DNA of 64,000 nt from Methylomusa anaerophila (GCF_003966895.1 NZ_AP018449.1:317424-381423), one strand, 5' to 3'. Counted from the first letter of the stretch, positions 33,781 to 43,070 are shown. Notes: generated from the sequence alone by a model not told the origin. Program-made: numbers and translations.

Positions 33781-34143
33781 ATGATTAAAAGAATGCCAAC
33801 CAGTTACGGTGACGTCACATTACCCGCCTGTGTCGTAGCCGGAGACTACATCTTTCTTTCATGCCATGCCGGCGGGCATGAATCAGCTGATATTATATAC
33901 CAAATGGAGGCCAGCTTTGACAGTTTGGGAAAATCATTGGAATCTGCAGGGGCTTCCTTTGATGATATTGTCCAAATCAATTTATATCTGAAAAATATCG
34001 AAGATTTCAGAACGGCAAGAGATGTGTTCTATAAGTATTTCAAAAACGGATTTCCTGCCAGAATGACGACTACGACAGATTTTGTATCTCCGCCATGTCT
34101 TTGTATGCTTGATGCAATTGCATATAAACAGCAAAATACTTAA
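33781..34143 (+). CDS. RidA/YjgF family protein
   Basis: 120 residues from ATG 33781 (GGGAGG upstream). The family core SLGKSLESAGASFDDIVQINLYLKNIEDFRTARDVFYKYF is followed by PARMTTTTDF, where the RidA substrate-binding arginine lies. The usual glutamate near the C-terminus is D (MLDAIAY). RidA proteins hydrolyse reactive enamines and imines; some family members have other roles. Convergent with the QueG-like gene. Confidence 0.88.
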   Translation: MIKRMPTSYGDVTLPACVVAGDYIFLSCHAGGHESADIIYQMEASFDSLGKSLESAGASFDDIVQINLYLKNIEDFRTARDVFYKYFKNGFPARMTTTTDFVSPPCLCMLDAIAYKQQNT

Positions 34144-34186
34144 AACAACTGCCAGGATTAAACCAAGGCCTCAAAACCCTACTCCC

Positions 34187-34888
34187 CTATCCTCCATATG
34201 GACAAGCATAAACACACATACCGCATACTGCCAGCCGATCTGCGCCTTTAAGTTCTTCAAAATACTTTTCGCACTTTGACACATCCAGTCGTAGAGAACG
34301 AGATTCATGCTCAAAAAAATTCCTGCCTTTAATAGCTTGAACAGGGCAGGCTTTAACACACTGGTTGCATGTGCCGCATCGACTTTCCATAATGGTTTGA
34401 TTCTCTGCTAAAGGAGCATCTGTTAAAACAGTAGTCCACCTTATTCCCGGTCCATGAGTCGGGTTAATCAACAAGCAATTCTTGCCTATCCATCCGAAGC
34501 CGGCCAAACGGGCAGTTATTTTATGGGAAATAGAAGCACATATTCTGTCACTGTCAATCCGTTCTGCTGCCGGAACCGGCATCACGCGGTGGCCGTTTTT
34601 CTGAATGACGGAACTGACAATTGAGGCAAAACTGTCAAGCCGGGTATTAATGACAGTATACGCATGGGTTTCATATTGAAGAGTGTTTTCGTATGTATTT
34701 CTATCTTCCAATAGCTTAATTATACTTTTTGGCAAGACAATTCCTATAGATAATGCCCGGGAAAAATCACTTGCTATTAAACCTCCCGTACTCTCAATTT
34801 CCTTTTTGAATGCTGCGATTCCCGCCACGCCGATAAAATCTATGCCATGTATATCTCCCAACTGCTGTATTCTCTCCAAGAGATCCAT
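34187..34888 (-). CDS. QueG-like epoxyqueuosine reductase-family 4Fe-4S protein (short)
   Basis: 233 residues from ATG 34888 (GAAGGGGG upstream). Two [4Fe-4S] motifs in the C-terminal third (CGTCNQCVKACP; C then CGMCVYACPYG), after an N-terminal cobalamin-binding-like region (KITARLAGFGWIGKNCLLINPTHGPGIRWTTVLTDAPL in parts). True QueG is longer (about 340-380 residues) with a C-terminal HEAT-type part, which is absent here. Probably a paralogue with another substrate. It follows the amidohydrolase gene by 29 bp in one unit. Confidence 0.8.
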   Translation of the reverse strand: MDLLERIQQLGDIHGIDFIGVAGIAAFKKEIESTGGLIASDFSRALSIGIVLPKSIIKLLEDRNTYENTLQYETHAYTVINTRLDSFASIVSSVIQKNGHRVMPVPAAERIDSDRICASISHKITARLAGFGWIGKNCLLINPTHGPGIRWTTVLTDAPLAENQTIMESRCGTCNQCVKACPVQAIKGRNFFEHESRSLRLDVSKCEKYFEELKGADRLAVCGMCVYACPYGG

Positions 34889-34916
34889 AGTTTCCCCCTT
34901 CAAACATGTTTCCCCT

Positions 34917-35717
34917 TTATTGGCTCATATTAAGCAATCCCATAATATTACCGCCTAACACCATCTCGGTTACTTTATCATTCGGACTTATTACTTCAAC
35001 CATTTTTCTTGCAAGTAATGGGTTGCCGTAAGGAGCGTCCGAACTGAAAAGGGTCCGGTCCGGCAATTCGCTTATTGCCAGTCTTGGAGCTATCGTTGTA
35101 AAAACGGCAGACAAGTCAAGGTACAAATTTTTTTGTTCCCTGGCAATTTTTATTGTATCCAGCCAGTTTACTCCTCCCATGTGTCCAAGTATTACCGGAA
35201 TGCCGGAAAATTTCGCTGTCAGAGCCGCAATATCCTTTATATCAGCCAAGGTTAAGGGATGAAAAGTGTGTATCCAAACAGGCATTGCCCTGAATTCCAG
35301 TAATGCTTTAAAGACGGTTTCAAGCAATCCCACATTACCGGTACCGAATGTAAACTCACCAATCCCGGAAAAGCCGTTGGCTATAATATTCTTTTCCATC
35401 CATTCACAGGTTTCCTCATAGGATAAAGATAGCGGCACCAGGCCGAAACCTAAAAACTTGTCCGGGTGTTTCTGTATAGTATCATACAGTTCCGATGCGG
35501 CATGGCGAATATTCCTCATTCGTTCTTCCAATGTGCATTTGCCTGACAAAATATTAAACAGAAGTTTTATTTCCTTCTCAAAGCCTGCTAAATCGTTGGC
35601 TTTTTCAGGGTGGGGCGTTGTTGAAAACAGTATGGTTTTGTCTACGCCGGCTTCCTCCATCATTAATATCTGATTTTCTGTTGGCAATATCACATGAGCA
35701 TGGCTGTCAATTATCAT
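34917..35717 (-). CDS. Amidohydrolase-family TIM-barrel hydrolase (amidohydro_2 type)
   Basis: 266 residues from ATG 35717 (AAGGATGG upstream; an in-frame ATG at 35726 overlaps that site). Metal-ligand motifs in order: IIDSHAHV, VWIHTFHP, VILGHMGG and SSDAPYGNP. This matches the PF04909 group of hydrolases and decarboxylases. Substrate unknown. Divergent from an HxlR regulator that may control it and the QueG-like gene. Confidence 0.85.
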   Translation of the reverse strand: MIIDSHAHVILPTENQILMMEEAGVDKTILFSTTPHPEKANDLAGFEKEIKLLFNILSGKCTLEERMRNIRHAASELYDTIQKHPDKFLGFGLVPLSLSYEETCEWMEKNIIANGFSGIGEFTFGTGNVGLLETVFKALLEFRAMPVWIHTFHPLTLADIKDIAALTAKFSGIPVILGHMGGVNWLDTIKIAREQKNLYLDLSAVFTTIAPRLAISELPDRTLFSSDAPYGNPLLARKMVEVISPNDKVTEMVLGGNIMGLLNMSQ

Positions 35718-35861
35718 ATAAACCATCCTTTCTTAGACTGCAGACTGCACTGTTAATTTTCTAATGAAAGAATAGCATGAATTGTAATGCAGTTAAAGAA
35801 CGCACAAAATTGAAACATAGTGTAATACATGATACTATAATAAAAAAACAAGGAGCCCGGT

Positions 35862-36203
35862 ATGGCAAAATCAGAAAATTTAACAGCAGAATGCCCAATG
35901 GATATTGCTATCAATATATTAAGCGGGAAATGGAAAATAGCTATTCTTTGGCATTTAACAAAAGGAATAGTCAGGTTTAACGAATTGGAAAGATTACTTC
36001 GTAATATTACACACAAGACATTAACACTTCAATTGAGAGAACTGGAAAAAGACGGTATGATTTACAGAAAAGTTTATGCGGAAGTTCCGCCGAGAGTTGA
36101 ATATGGGCTTACTAAACTGGGTGAAAGTATGAAACCTATACTTACTTCAATGTGCGAATGGGGAAAAACTTATCAAAAGACATATAGCTCAAAGCCGGAT
36201 TAG
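35862..36203 (+). CDS. HxlR-family transcriptional regulator
   Basis: 113 residues: ECPMDIAINILSGKWKIAILWHLT (with the conserved redox-type Cys11), recognition helix THKTLTLQLRELEKDGMIYRKVY, wing PPRVEYGLTKLGESM. HxlR proteins often sense aldehydes or oxidants through this cysteine. Divergent from the amidohydrolase operon across 144 bp, its likely target. Confidence 0.9.
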   Translation: MAKSENLTAECPMDIAINILSGKWKIAILWHLTKGIVRFNELERLLRNITHKTLTLQLRELEKDGMIYRKVYAEVPPRVEYGLTKLGESMKPILTSMCEWGKTYQKTYSSKPD

Positions 36204-36236
36204 CGCCGGTAATGACATTAGTCACAAAGCAAGAAT

Positions 36237-36262
36237 AACCGGGCGTCAAACCCGGTTTTCTT
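36237..36262 (+). terminator. Intrinsic terminator after hxlR
   Basis: AACCGGG (36237-36243) and CCCGGTT (36251-36257) with a 7-base loop, followed by TTCTT. It lies between the convergent hxlR and MBL-fold genes. Confidence 0.7.
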
Positions 36263-36286
36263 ATATCCTGATTTATTCTTTTTTGG

Positions 36287-36922
36287 TTACCTTAATTCTA
36301 ACACTACCACCTGCAGTTCCTTCGGCAGTGTCGATTTATCCAGCTTTAGCACCGCTTGTTTTTCAACTTTAGAATAGAAATGAAGAAATTCGTCTACTGT
36401 TGCAATAGGATATTTCAGTCTGTCATCCAACTTGTAATGCATGGGCAAAACCACCGCCGGTTTTAGTTGTTGCACTGTTTCATATGCTTGCCGGGCATCA
36501 ATAGTATAGAAGCCGCCTACCGGCGTCAGCAATACATCCACCGGTCCGATCTCCGCCACTTGCTCCGGAGTCAATGGATGACCCAGATCACCCAAATGGC
36601 AGATATTAAGTTCATCCAGGGAAATCACAAAAATTGTGTTATTTCCCCGTTTTGCCCCCTGCTCCGCGTCATGATAGGTGGCAATCCCCCTGATTTCAAT
36701 TCCTGCCGCCAGATGTTTACCGGCGCCTTCCACTATGATCGGCTTTCCCGGCAAAAGACCGGTGGCATTGTGGTCACCGTGCTGGTGACTTACTGTTACC
36801 GCATCCACCTCAACATTGGGTAGCGGGTAACCGACTTTCTCATCAAAAGGATCGGTTAGCACCTTTACCCCTTTGTCGCCGTGCAGCAAAAAACTGGCAT
36901 GCCCTTTCCATTCCAATTGCAT
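36287..36922 (-). CDS. MBL-fold metal-dependent hydrolase (UlaG/YtkL-like)
   Basis: 211 residues from ATG 36922 (AGGAGG upstream, start MQLEWKGHASF typical of the family). Motifs VSHQHGDHNAT, ATYHDAEQG, CHLGDLGHPL and LPMHYK supply the metal ligands. Resembles the L-ascorbate-6-P lactonase-like/YtkL group. Role not assignable. It lies 132 bp downstream of the cystathionine lyase gene on the same strand. Confidence 0.88.
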   Translation of the reverse strand: MQLEWKGHASFLLHGDKGVKVLTDPFDEKVGYPLPNVEVDAVTVSHQHGDHNATGLLPGKPIIVEGAGKHLAAGIEIRGIATYHDAEQGAKRGNNTIFVISLDELNICHLGDLGHPLTPEQVAEIGPVDVLLTPVGGFYTIDARQAYETVQQLKPAVVLPMHYKLDDRLKYPIATVDEFLHFYSKVEKQAVLKLDKSTLPKELQVVVLELR

Positions 36923-37054
36923 AAAATTCCTGCCTCCTGTTTTTGAAGGCCAAGGAAAAATGCCATTTGCATCATCCTTGGCCTTCATTTTTTCTTTGAT
37001 CAGCCATAATATCAACTTACCCTAAATTTTACAATATGATAATACGTTTAGCAA

Positions 37055-38203
37055 CTACAAAGCATTATCCAAATCTGCAATCAAATCCTTAACATCCTCA
37101 ATCCCGACCGATAATCTTACCAGATTATCATAGATGCCATTTTGCTCTCTAACTTCTTTAGGAATAGAGGCATGAGTCATAATTGCCGGCGCTTCTACCA
37201 GACTTTCTACGCCGCCCAGGCTTTCGGCCAGAGCAAATAATCGGGTTTTTTCCAGGAATTTTTGCGTCTCCGCCGCGCCGCCTTTTAAGTAAAACGACAC
37301 CATGCCGCCAAAATCATTCATCTGGCTCTTGGCGATTTCATGATAAGGATTGGTTGGCAGGCCAGGATAAATTACTTTTTCCACTTTTGGATGCTGCTCA
37401 AGAAATTGGGCAATTTTTTTTGCGTTTTTGCAATGGGCATCCATCCTTACTGCCAATGTTTTTAAGCCCCGCAACAGTAAAAAAGAATCAAAAGGCGAGA
37501 GTACGGAACCAATGGCATTCTGCAAAAATTTTATTTTTTGCGTTAATTCATTATTATTTTTTGTAACAATCAAGCCGCCAATAATGTCGGAATGTCCGTT
37601 CAAATATTTGGTCGCGGAATGAATGACGATGTCAAAGCCAAAGTTTAAGGGTTTTTGCAGGTAAGATGAGGCAAATGTATTGTCGCAAACACTTATTATA
37701 TTGTATTTTGCTGCAATTGAAGCCACTTTTTTTAAATCAATAATTTTGAGCAATGGATTGGTTGGCGTTTCAACCCAAATCATCCTGGTATTTGTTTTTA
37801 CAGCTTTTTCCACAGCTTCGGGCTCCGTCATATCCACATAAGATATTTCCAGGTTATGCGTATCTTTTTTTACTTTTTCAAACAGACGGAAAGTTCCCCC
37901 ATAAAGATCATTAGTGGCAACGATATGTGAATCCCTCGCCAAAGTATCAATGATTACCGATTCAGCGGCCAGTCCGGAAGAAAACGCGAATCCCGCCGTT
38001 CCTTCTTCCAGTGAAGCGATGCACTCTTCCAAAGCCGCCCGCGTGGGATTTCCGCTGCGCGAATATTCGTATCCTCTATGTATTCCCGGACTTTCCTGCA
38101 CAAAGGTTGACGTAGCGTAAATGGGTGTTATGATTGCGCCGGTAGCGCTGTCAGGTTCTTGCCCGCTGTGGATGGCTCTTGTCGAAAATTCATATTTACC
38201 CAT
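37055..38203 (-). CDS. Cystathionine gamma-lyase/gamma-synthase family PLP enzyme
   Basis: 382 residues, Cys/Met metabolism PLP fold. N-terminus FSTRAIHSGQEPDSATGAIITPIYATSTF in parts, YEYSRSGNPTRAALE, the PLP lysine in SATKYLNGHSD, and the C-terminal RLSVGIEDVKDLIADL. Next to cystathionine beta-synthase it most likely acts as the gamma-lyase of reverse transsulfuration, making cysteine and possibly H2S. A MetB-type role is the alternative. Separated from the CBS gene by 11 bp. Confidence 0.92.
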   Translation of the reverse strand: MGKYEFSTRAIHSGQEPDSATGAIITPIYATSTFVQESPGIHRGYEYSRSGNPTRAALEECIASLEEGTAGFAFSSGLAAESVIIDTLARDSHIVATNDLYGGTFRLFEKVKKDTHNLEISYVDMTEPEAVEKAVKTNTRMIWVETPTNPLLKIIDLKKVASIAAKYNIISVCDNTFASSYLQKPLNFGFDIVIHSATKYLNGHSDIIGGLIVTKNNNELTQKIKFLQNAIGSVLSPFDSFLLLRGLKTLAVRMDAHCKNAKKIAQFLEQHPKVEKVIYPGLPTNPYHEIAKSQMNDFGGMVSFYLKGGAAETQKFLEKTRLFALAESLGGVESLVEAPAIMTHASIPKEVREQNGIYDNLVRLSVGIEDVKDLIADLDNAL

Positions 38204-38214
38204 ATTGACCTCTC

Positions 38215-39618
38215 TTATTTTAGCTTTCGCCGCAAATAATTCAGATAATCCATTTTGGTGATTAAACCATAGAATCGATCATTTTGCTTGACGATTACCA
38301 AAAAACCTTGCTTTAAGATAGATACAACCTTGCTCAATTCATCGTTAACGGAGACAGAAATGACATTCTGTGACATATAACCGGCAATTGGTTGTCTTAA
38401 AATGGTCTCATCGCCGTTTTCAACAGCCGTTAATATATCCCACTCGTCAATAATCCCTATGACATCGTCCTCGTTTACCACTGGAATTTGCGATATTTCA
38501 AACATACGCATTTTGGCATGGGCATTCAATAGTGTATCGTTTGATTTTACGGTAATTATGCTCCGTTCCGAGTATTTCCGCGTTATCAGATCCTCAAGGT
38601 TGCCCTGTTGTTCTTTGAGAATAAACCCCTGGTCTGTCATCCAAAAATCGTTAAACAATTTAGTCAAATATTTATTGCCGCTGTCGCATACAAAGGTAAC
38701 GATGTTTTTCGGTTCCCTTTGTTCCTGAGCATATTTAACAGCAGCGCTGATGAGCGTTCCACTGGATGAACCCGCAAGGATGCCTTCCCGCCGCAATAAT
38801 GTCCGGGCAGTGACAAAACTTTCCTCATCGCTTATCGAATAGGCTTTTTTGAGCAGCGTCACATCAAATTGCGCCGGTATAAAATCTTCACCGATTCCTT
38901 CGACAAACCAGCTGCCGGCTTTCGGTATTGCCCGATGATTCACATAAGCGGCTAAGATTGATCCTTCCGGATCAGCCAGAATGATCTCCAAGTCCGGTTT
39001 TACATTCTTAAAATAGTTTGTCAGTCCTTTTAACGTTCCCGCCGAACCGACACCGACCACAATGGCATCCGCACCATGGCCTGTTTGCTCCCAGATTTCC
39101 GGCGCCGTCGTCAATTCATGGGCCAGCGGATTGGCTGGATTATTGAACTGGTTGATAAAAAACGAATCCGGAATTACTTCAGACAACCGTTGGGCATAAT
39201 CCTGATAATATTCCGGATGGCCTTTTTCCACATCGGATCTGGTAATGATGACTTCGGCGCCAAGGGCTTTTAAGTGATTAACTTTTTCCGTACTCATTTT
39301 ATCAGGAATGACCAAAATCAATTTGTAGCCTTTGGTTATGGCGGCAAGAGCCAGGCCAAGCCCGGTATTTCCGGCTGTTGCCTCAATCAAGGTATACCCC
39401 GGCTTAACTTTGCCTTCTTTTTCCGCCTGCTCTATCATGAATAAGCCAATTCTGTCTTTAATCGAACCGCCGGGGTTTTGACATTCCAATTTTAAAAACA
39501 AGCGGCACACACCTACATCGAAGCACGTTACCTCAACCAGGGGAGTATTCCCTATCAAATCAATGGTCCTTTTGATACTATTCGGTATTTTCCGGTTATT
39601 CCCTGCTGTTAAAGCCAT
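38215..39618 (-). CDS. cbs: Cystathionine beta-synthase with C-terminal CBS-domain pair
   Basis: 467 residues. Catalytic core 1-320 with the PLP lysine in NPGGSIKDRIG, the asparagine loop EATAGNTGLGLA, and the PLP phosphate loop VGVGSAGTLKG. A CBS-domain pair follows at about 345-465 (ITVKSNDTLLNAHAKM, YMSQNVISVSVNDEL), so it is regulated, unlike the short MccA/CysK forms. It condenses homocysteine with serine or O-acetylserine. The start has GGGGGTGA upstream, and a structured leader element lies 28 bp before it. Confidence 0.92.
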   Translation of the reverse strand: MALTAGNNRKIPNSIKRTIDLIGNTPLVEVTCFDVGVCRLFLKLECQNPGGSIKDRIGLFMIEQAEKEGKVKPGYTLIEATAGNTGLGLALAAITKGYKLILVIPDKMSTEKVNHLKALGAEVIITRSDVEKGHPEYYQDYAQRLSEVIPDSFFINQFNNPANPLAHELTTAPEIWEQTGHGADAIVVGVGSAGTLKGLTNYFKNVKPDLEIILADPEGSILAAYVNHRAIPKAGSWFVEGIGEDFIPAQFDVTLLKKAYSISDEESFVTARTLLRREGILAGSSSGTLISAAVKYAQEQREPKNIVTFVCDSGNKYLTKLFNDFWMTDQGFILKEQQGNLEDLITRKYSERSIITVKSNDTLLNAHAKMRMFEISQIPVVNEDDVIGIIDEWDILTAVENGDETILRQPIAGYMSQNVISVSVNDELSKVVSILKQGFLVIVKQNDRFYGLITKMDYLNYLRRKLK

Positions 39619-39645
39619 ACTTCACCCCCGAAAATCCAGTTTTTC

Positions 39646-39763
39646 TGTATATGCCGCATTAAAAATCGACATCCGGGTATTAGGATAAGCTGAGGTTAAG
39701 CGACAGCGTCGAAGCGTTCCTAATACCCGGATATCATTTCAATTTATTAATGCGTTCCCTATA
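39646..39763 (-). repeat. Structured leader repeat, copy 2 (upstream of CBS)
   Basis: Same architecture as 31681-31797. Outer arms are CGCATTAA/TTAATGCG, inner arms ATCCGGGTATTA/TAATACCCGGAT, and the centre TTAAGCGACAGCGTCGAAGC is identical. Only the outer arm pairing differs, with several mismatches. It lies 28 bp upstream of the CBS ATG. Nothing else is recognisable between 39764 and 39840. Confidence 0.75.
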
Positions 39764-39840
39764 TTTTATTCACATTGCCCGATTGCGTGAATTCTTCCAG
39801 AAAATATAAAAGAATGCTGCTCCTATGGATCACCAACCAC

Positions 39841-40479
39841 TTACTCTTGTTTTTTGACAGCAATCTCCCAAAGGATTTTGTCTTTTTTATACCTGCATAT
39901 TTCATATTCTTTAATGTATTTGACTTCCCAGGCGCTAAAAAGTTCATCCAACTGCACTCTGTCAAAAAATCTCTTAAAACTGCCATTGACATTATAGTAA
40001 TTTTCCTCGATGACTGTGCCCAGACCGACGCCGTGGTTGATATCCTTCACCGAATTAACCCGTGCTAACAAAAACCCGCCGTTTAGCAAAACCCGTCTTA
40101 TTTCCGTCACGATTTTTTGGGTTTCCATCCAAGAGAAGTAATGTAATGAAAGATCGGCAATAATTATTTTTGCGGTTTCGTCTGCAAAAGGCAACCCTTC
40201 TTTCATATCAAAGAGTTTGGTAACCGGTTTATTGATGAAATATTCCAGTCTTTTCAACGCCTCCGGCGAAAAATCGCAGGAAATCACCTGATAACCTCTT
40301 TCATACAAATATAAGGTATCATTGCCAAACCCGCACCCCAGATCAATAATCGGCATATCCCGGGAATCCCTTAAAATATCCGTGTATTTTTCCAGCCACA
40401 AATCGTAGGCGGGCTTTTTATCGCCAAGGGATTGGTATAATTCATTCCAATGTTTCACTTGATCGTTCATTTTTACCAT
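39841..40479 (-). CDS. Class I SAM-dependent methyltransferase
   Basis: 212 residues from ATG 40479 (GGGAGGG just upstream; an ATG 9 bases further is possible). Motif I PIIDLGCGFGNDTLYLYERG, then VISCDFSPEALKRLE. Similar to TehB-like small methyltransferases. Divergent from an HTH-methyltransferase fusion 166 bp away. Substrate unknown. Confidence 0.8.
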   Translation of the reverse strand: MVKMNDQVKHWNELYQSLGDKKPAYDLWLEKYTDILRDSRDMPIIDLGCGFGNDTLYLYERGYQVISCDFSPEALKRLEYFINKPVTKLFDMKEGLPFADETAKIIIADLSLHYFSWMETQKIVTEIRRVLLNGGFLLARVNSVKDINHGVGLGTVIEENYYNVNGSFKRFFDRVQLDELFSAWEVKYIKEYEICRYKKDKILWEIAVKKQE

Positions 40480-40645
40480 TTTCCCTCCCCCCAAAGACGA
40501 ATGATGAATAGAAGGATTTGCATCAGTCACTATTCAACCGCCGCTTGAGTTTTTCCTGTTATTCAATTATAAGGTTATTGTTCTGCCGGTCGCCCCGCGA
40601 ATATAATTAAACTAAAATACAATTCAAAGGAGTTTTACGAAGAAA

Positions 40646-41470
40646 ATGAAGCTCACCTTTGGTAAAAATATCAGCAAGTACCGCAAGCTAAAAAACATAA
40701 CCCAGGAGGAACTGGCCAGTAAGTTGGGTATAACATTCCAGGCGGTGTCAAAGTGGGAAACAGGTCAGACATACCCGGATATTACCCAGTTGCCCAATTT
40801 GTCAGACATACTGGAAGTAAGTATCGATAAACTGATGGGGCATGCGGTCTATGAAAAGAAAGTCTCCATTTATGAGGATGAATACGCCCGGGATGATTAT
40901 TATTGGGGCCTCATCCCATCAACAATGTGTTATAAAGTACTATCTATATTACCTCCTGCCAAACCGTTTAAATTATTGGATATTGGCTGCGGCGAAGGCA
41001 AGGATGCCGTCTTTTTTGCCCGCAACGGCTATGATGTCACCGCCTTTGACATCGCTGACGCCGGAATTGAGAAGACAAAAAGATTAGCAGATAAACTTGG
41101 CGTACACGTAAATGTCTTCAAAGCGGATATACTCGACATGAGATTGGACACCTGTTACGATATTCTTTATTCCAACGGTGTATTGCATTATATTAAACCC
41201 GGGCTAAGAGAGGAAATTTTTACAAATTACCGGCAATATACGGCGACAAACGGCATTCACGTTTTCTCCGTATTTGTCGTAAAGCCGTTTATACCGCCGG
41301 CGCCGGAAAACGAATCCAACGCCCATACCTGGATTTCCGGCGAACTTTTCTCGCACTACAGTGACTGGATGATAAAGGAATGCGAAGAAATAATATTTGA
41401 CTGCAATTCCGCCGGCATCCCCCATAAACACGCTATGAACAGAATAATAGCCGAGAAAATACCGTGGTAG
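40646..41470 (+). CDS. XRE-type HTH domain fused to a SAM-dependent methyltransferase
   Basis: 274 residues. Residues 1-65 are a Cro/CI HTH (ISKYRKLKNITQEELASKLGITFQAVSKWETGQTYPDITQLP in pieces). Residues about 100-215 are a methyltransferase (FKLLDIGCGEGKDAVFFARNGYDVTAFDIADAG). AAAGGAG lies upstream. Such fusions may couple DNA binding to a methylation reaction or to sensing SAM or substrate. Its divergence from a stand-alone methyltransferase suggests one small regulon. Confidence 0.85.
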   Translation: MKLTFGKNISKYRKLKNITQEELASKLGITFQAVSKWETGQTYPDITQLPNLSDILEVSIDKLMGHAVYEKKVSIYEDEYARDDYYWGLIPSTMCYKVLSILPPAKPFKLLDIGCGEGKDAVFFARNGYDVTAFDIADAGIEKTKRLADKLGVHVNVFKADILDMRLDTCYDILYSNGVLHYIKPGLREEIFTNYRQYTATNGIHVFSVFVVKPFIPPAPENESNAHTWISGELFSHYSDWMIKECEEIIFDCNSAGIPHKHAMNRIIAEKIPW

Positions 41471-41475
41471 CCGGA

Positions 41476-42258
41476 CTAGGAACCGGTGGAAAGATAGTGC
41501 CTGACACCGAATTCCCATACAAACAGACAGGGAACAATGAAAAAAATACCGTACAGGGGGGACAACATATATATTATGCTGTTTCCTTCCGCCTTGTCCA
41601 GGACAAACATCAGCGGCAAATAATTCACACAACCAAAGGGAATCACAAAAGTAAAAAAGCGCGTCACCCATTTTTGGTATATATTAAGCGGATACTGGGC
41701 CATTTCTTTGCCGCCGTCGGTAAAAATATTCGCTACTTCAAGGCCCTGAATGGTCCAAAAACATAACGTCGCCGCCAGAATAAATATTCCTGTAAAAATA
41801 AAGGCACCACTTATTATCATCAATATCACGGTTACCACCTTGAGTATATTCCAGGCGACAGAAAGATTGGCCACCGTCCAGATTAAAACGCCCGCACTCT
41901 GCAACAGCCTCCCAATTCTCGTGAATTCAAACTTCGAGCCCATTACCTGGACTACCGTGTTTCTTGGACGTACCAGCACCCTGTCAAATTCACCGCTGAT
42001 TACAAGGCTGGAAAAAAGATCAAAGCCTCTGGCAAAACATTCACTGATGGCGAACGCCATGTGAATGACGGCAAAGCACAAAGCCACCTCAAAGAAATCC
42101 CAGCCTCTAATCGAGCCAAAGCGGGCAAAAAGAAAGTATAGCCCGGCAAAAACAAACAACGGGGTAAATAATTGTCCAAATGCGACCAAGCAGAAAGAAG
42201 CTCTATATTGCATCTGCACTTTCAACAAAATCCTGAGATATTTGAAATATAGTCCCAT
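41476..42258 (-). CDS. ABC-2 type transporter permease (second)
   Basis: 260 residues with six hydrophobic segments, of the uncharacterised ABC-2 exporter group that also includes the neighbouring 267-residue protein (FEVALCFAVIHMAFAISECFARGFDLF; ISGEFDRVLVRP, which matches the group's G-x-hydrophobic-R-P motif). It forms a heterodimer with the permease encoded 8 bp upstream. The gene end is 5 bp from the convergent HTH-methyltransferase gene. Substrate unknown. Confidence 0.85.
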   Translation of the reverse strand: MGLYFKYLRILLKVQMQYRASFCLVAFGQLFTPLFVFAGLYFLFARFGSIRGWDFFEVALCFAVIHMAFAISECFARGFDLFSSLVISGEFDRVLVRPRNTVVQVMGSKFEFTRIGRLLQSAGVLIWTVANLSVAWNILKVVTVILMIISGAFIFTGIFILAATLCFWTIQGLEVANIFTDGGKEMAQYPLNIYQKWVTRFFTFVIPFGCVNYLPLMFVLDKAEGNSIIYMLSPLYGIFFIVPCLFVWEFGVRHYLSTGS

Positions 42259-42266
42259 TATTCAAT

Positions 42267-43070
42267 TCAGCCTCCCTGTACCACAACCCGTCTTACAGCT
42301 TTATTGATGGCGATTTTACCCAATAAAACCAGCACAGCCAGCCAAACTGTTTGTATCAGTATCCCAACCAGCGCCTCTTTTACCGGTATATTGCCGCTAT
42401 AAACCCGGAAGGGCAGATCCGACGCCAGACGGAAGGGCAGCATATATACTATCGTTTGCAGCCAGGAAGGCATCAGCGGAACCGGAATAATTCCCCCGGC
42501 GAAGAAATCCCCCATAACGGCAATTATAAAGAGGGACCCCATAGGTGACATGGTTATAAATACTGAAATGTAAATAAACATAGATATTGAAACAAGTACC
42601 AGCAGACCAAGGGCCAGAGTGATGATAAATAACCCAAAAGCAGCAAAATTCGCCGGCAAAGATAACTGATACGGTTCAGGCATCAAAAATGCGGCAATAA
42701 GAATGGGAACGCACCGCAGCAAGGCTCCGGACAGCCGCTGGGCAATGAGCTTGGCATACCAGAATCCGTATAAACCGCATGGCCGGCAAAGCTCATAAGC
42801 AATATTGCCGCCGGTTATCAGGCTGAATATTTCATTGTCTCTGACCCACAGCATGATAAATACCAAAAATGCCTGCTGCAGCCAGACATAGGCTACTAAT
42901 TGATCCAGCGCAATCGGCGGAGTCTCTGCCGCATTCAGGTAGAACGCTTCATAAATCATCGTAAACATGAAACCAAAGAAAAACTGCGTTGCCACTCCGG
43001 CTAATGCCGCAACTCTGTATTGCATGCTATTAATCAATCGCATGCGAAATACGGAAAAGTACGCTTTCAT
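42267..43070 (-). CDS. ABC-2 type transporter permease (first)
   Basis: 267 residues, six membrane segments, with the ITGGNIAYELCRPCGLYGFWYAKLIAQRL motif (in parts) of the family. Overlaps the ATPase gene by 4 bp. Partner of the 260-residue permease. Confidence 0.85.
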   Translation of the reverse strand: MKAYFSVFRMRLINSMQYRVAALAGVATQFFFGFMFTMIYEAFYLNAAETPPIALDQLVAYVWLQQAFLVFIMLWVRDNEIFSLITGGNIAYELCRPCGLYGFWYAKLIAQRLSGALLRCVPILIAAFLMPEPYQLSLPANFAAFGLFIITLALGLLVLVSISMFIYISVFITMSPMGSLFIIAVMGDFFAGGIIPVPLMPSWLQTIVYMLPFRLASDLPFRVYSGNIPVKEALVGILIQTVWLAVLVLLGKIAINKAVRRVVVQGG

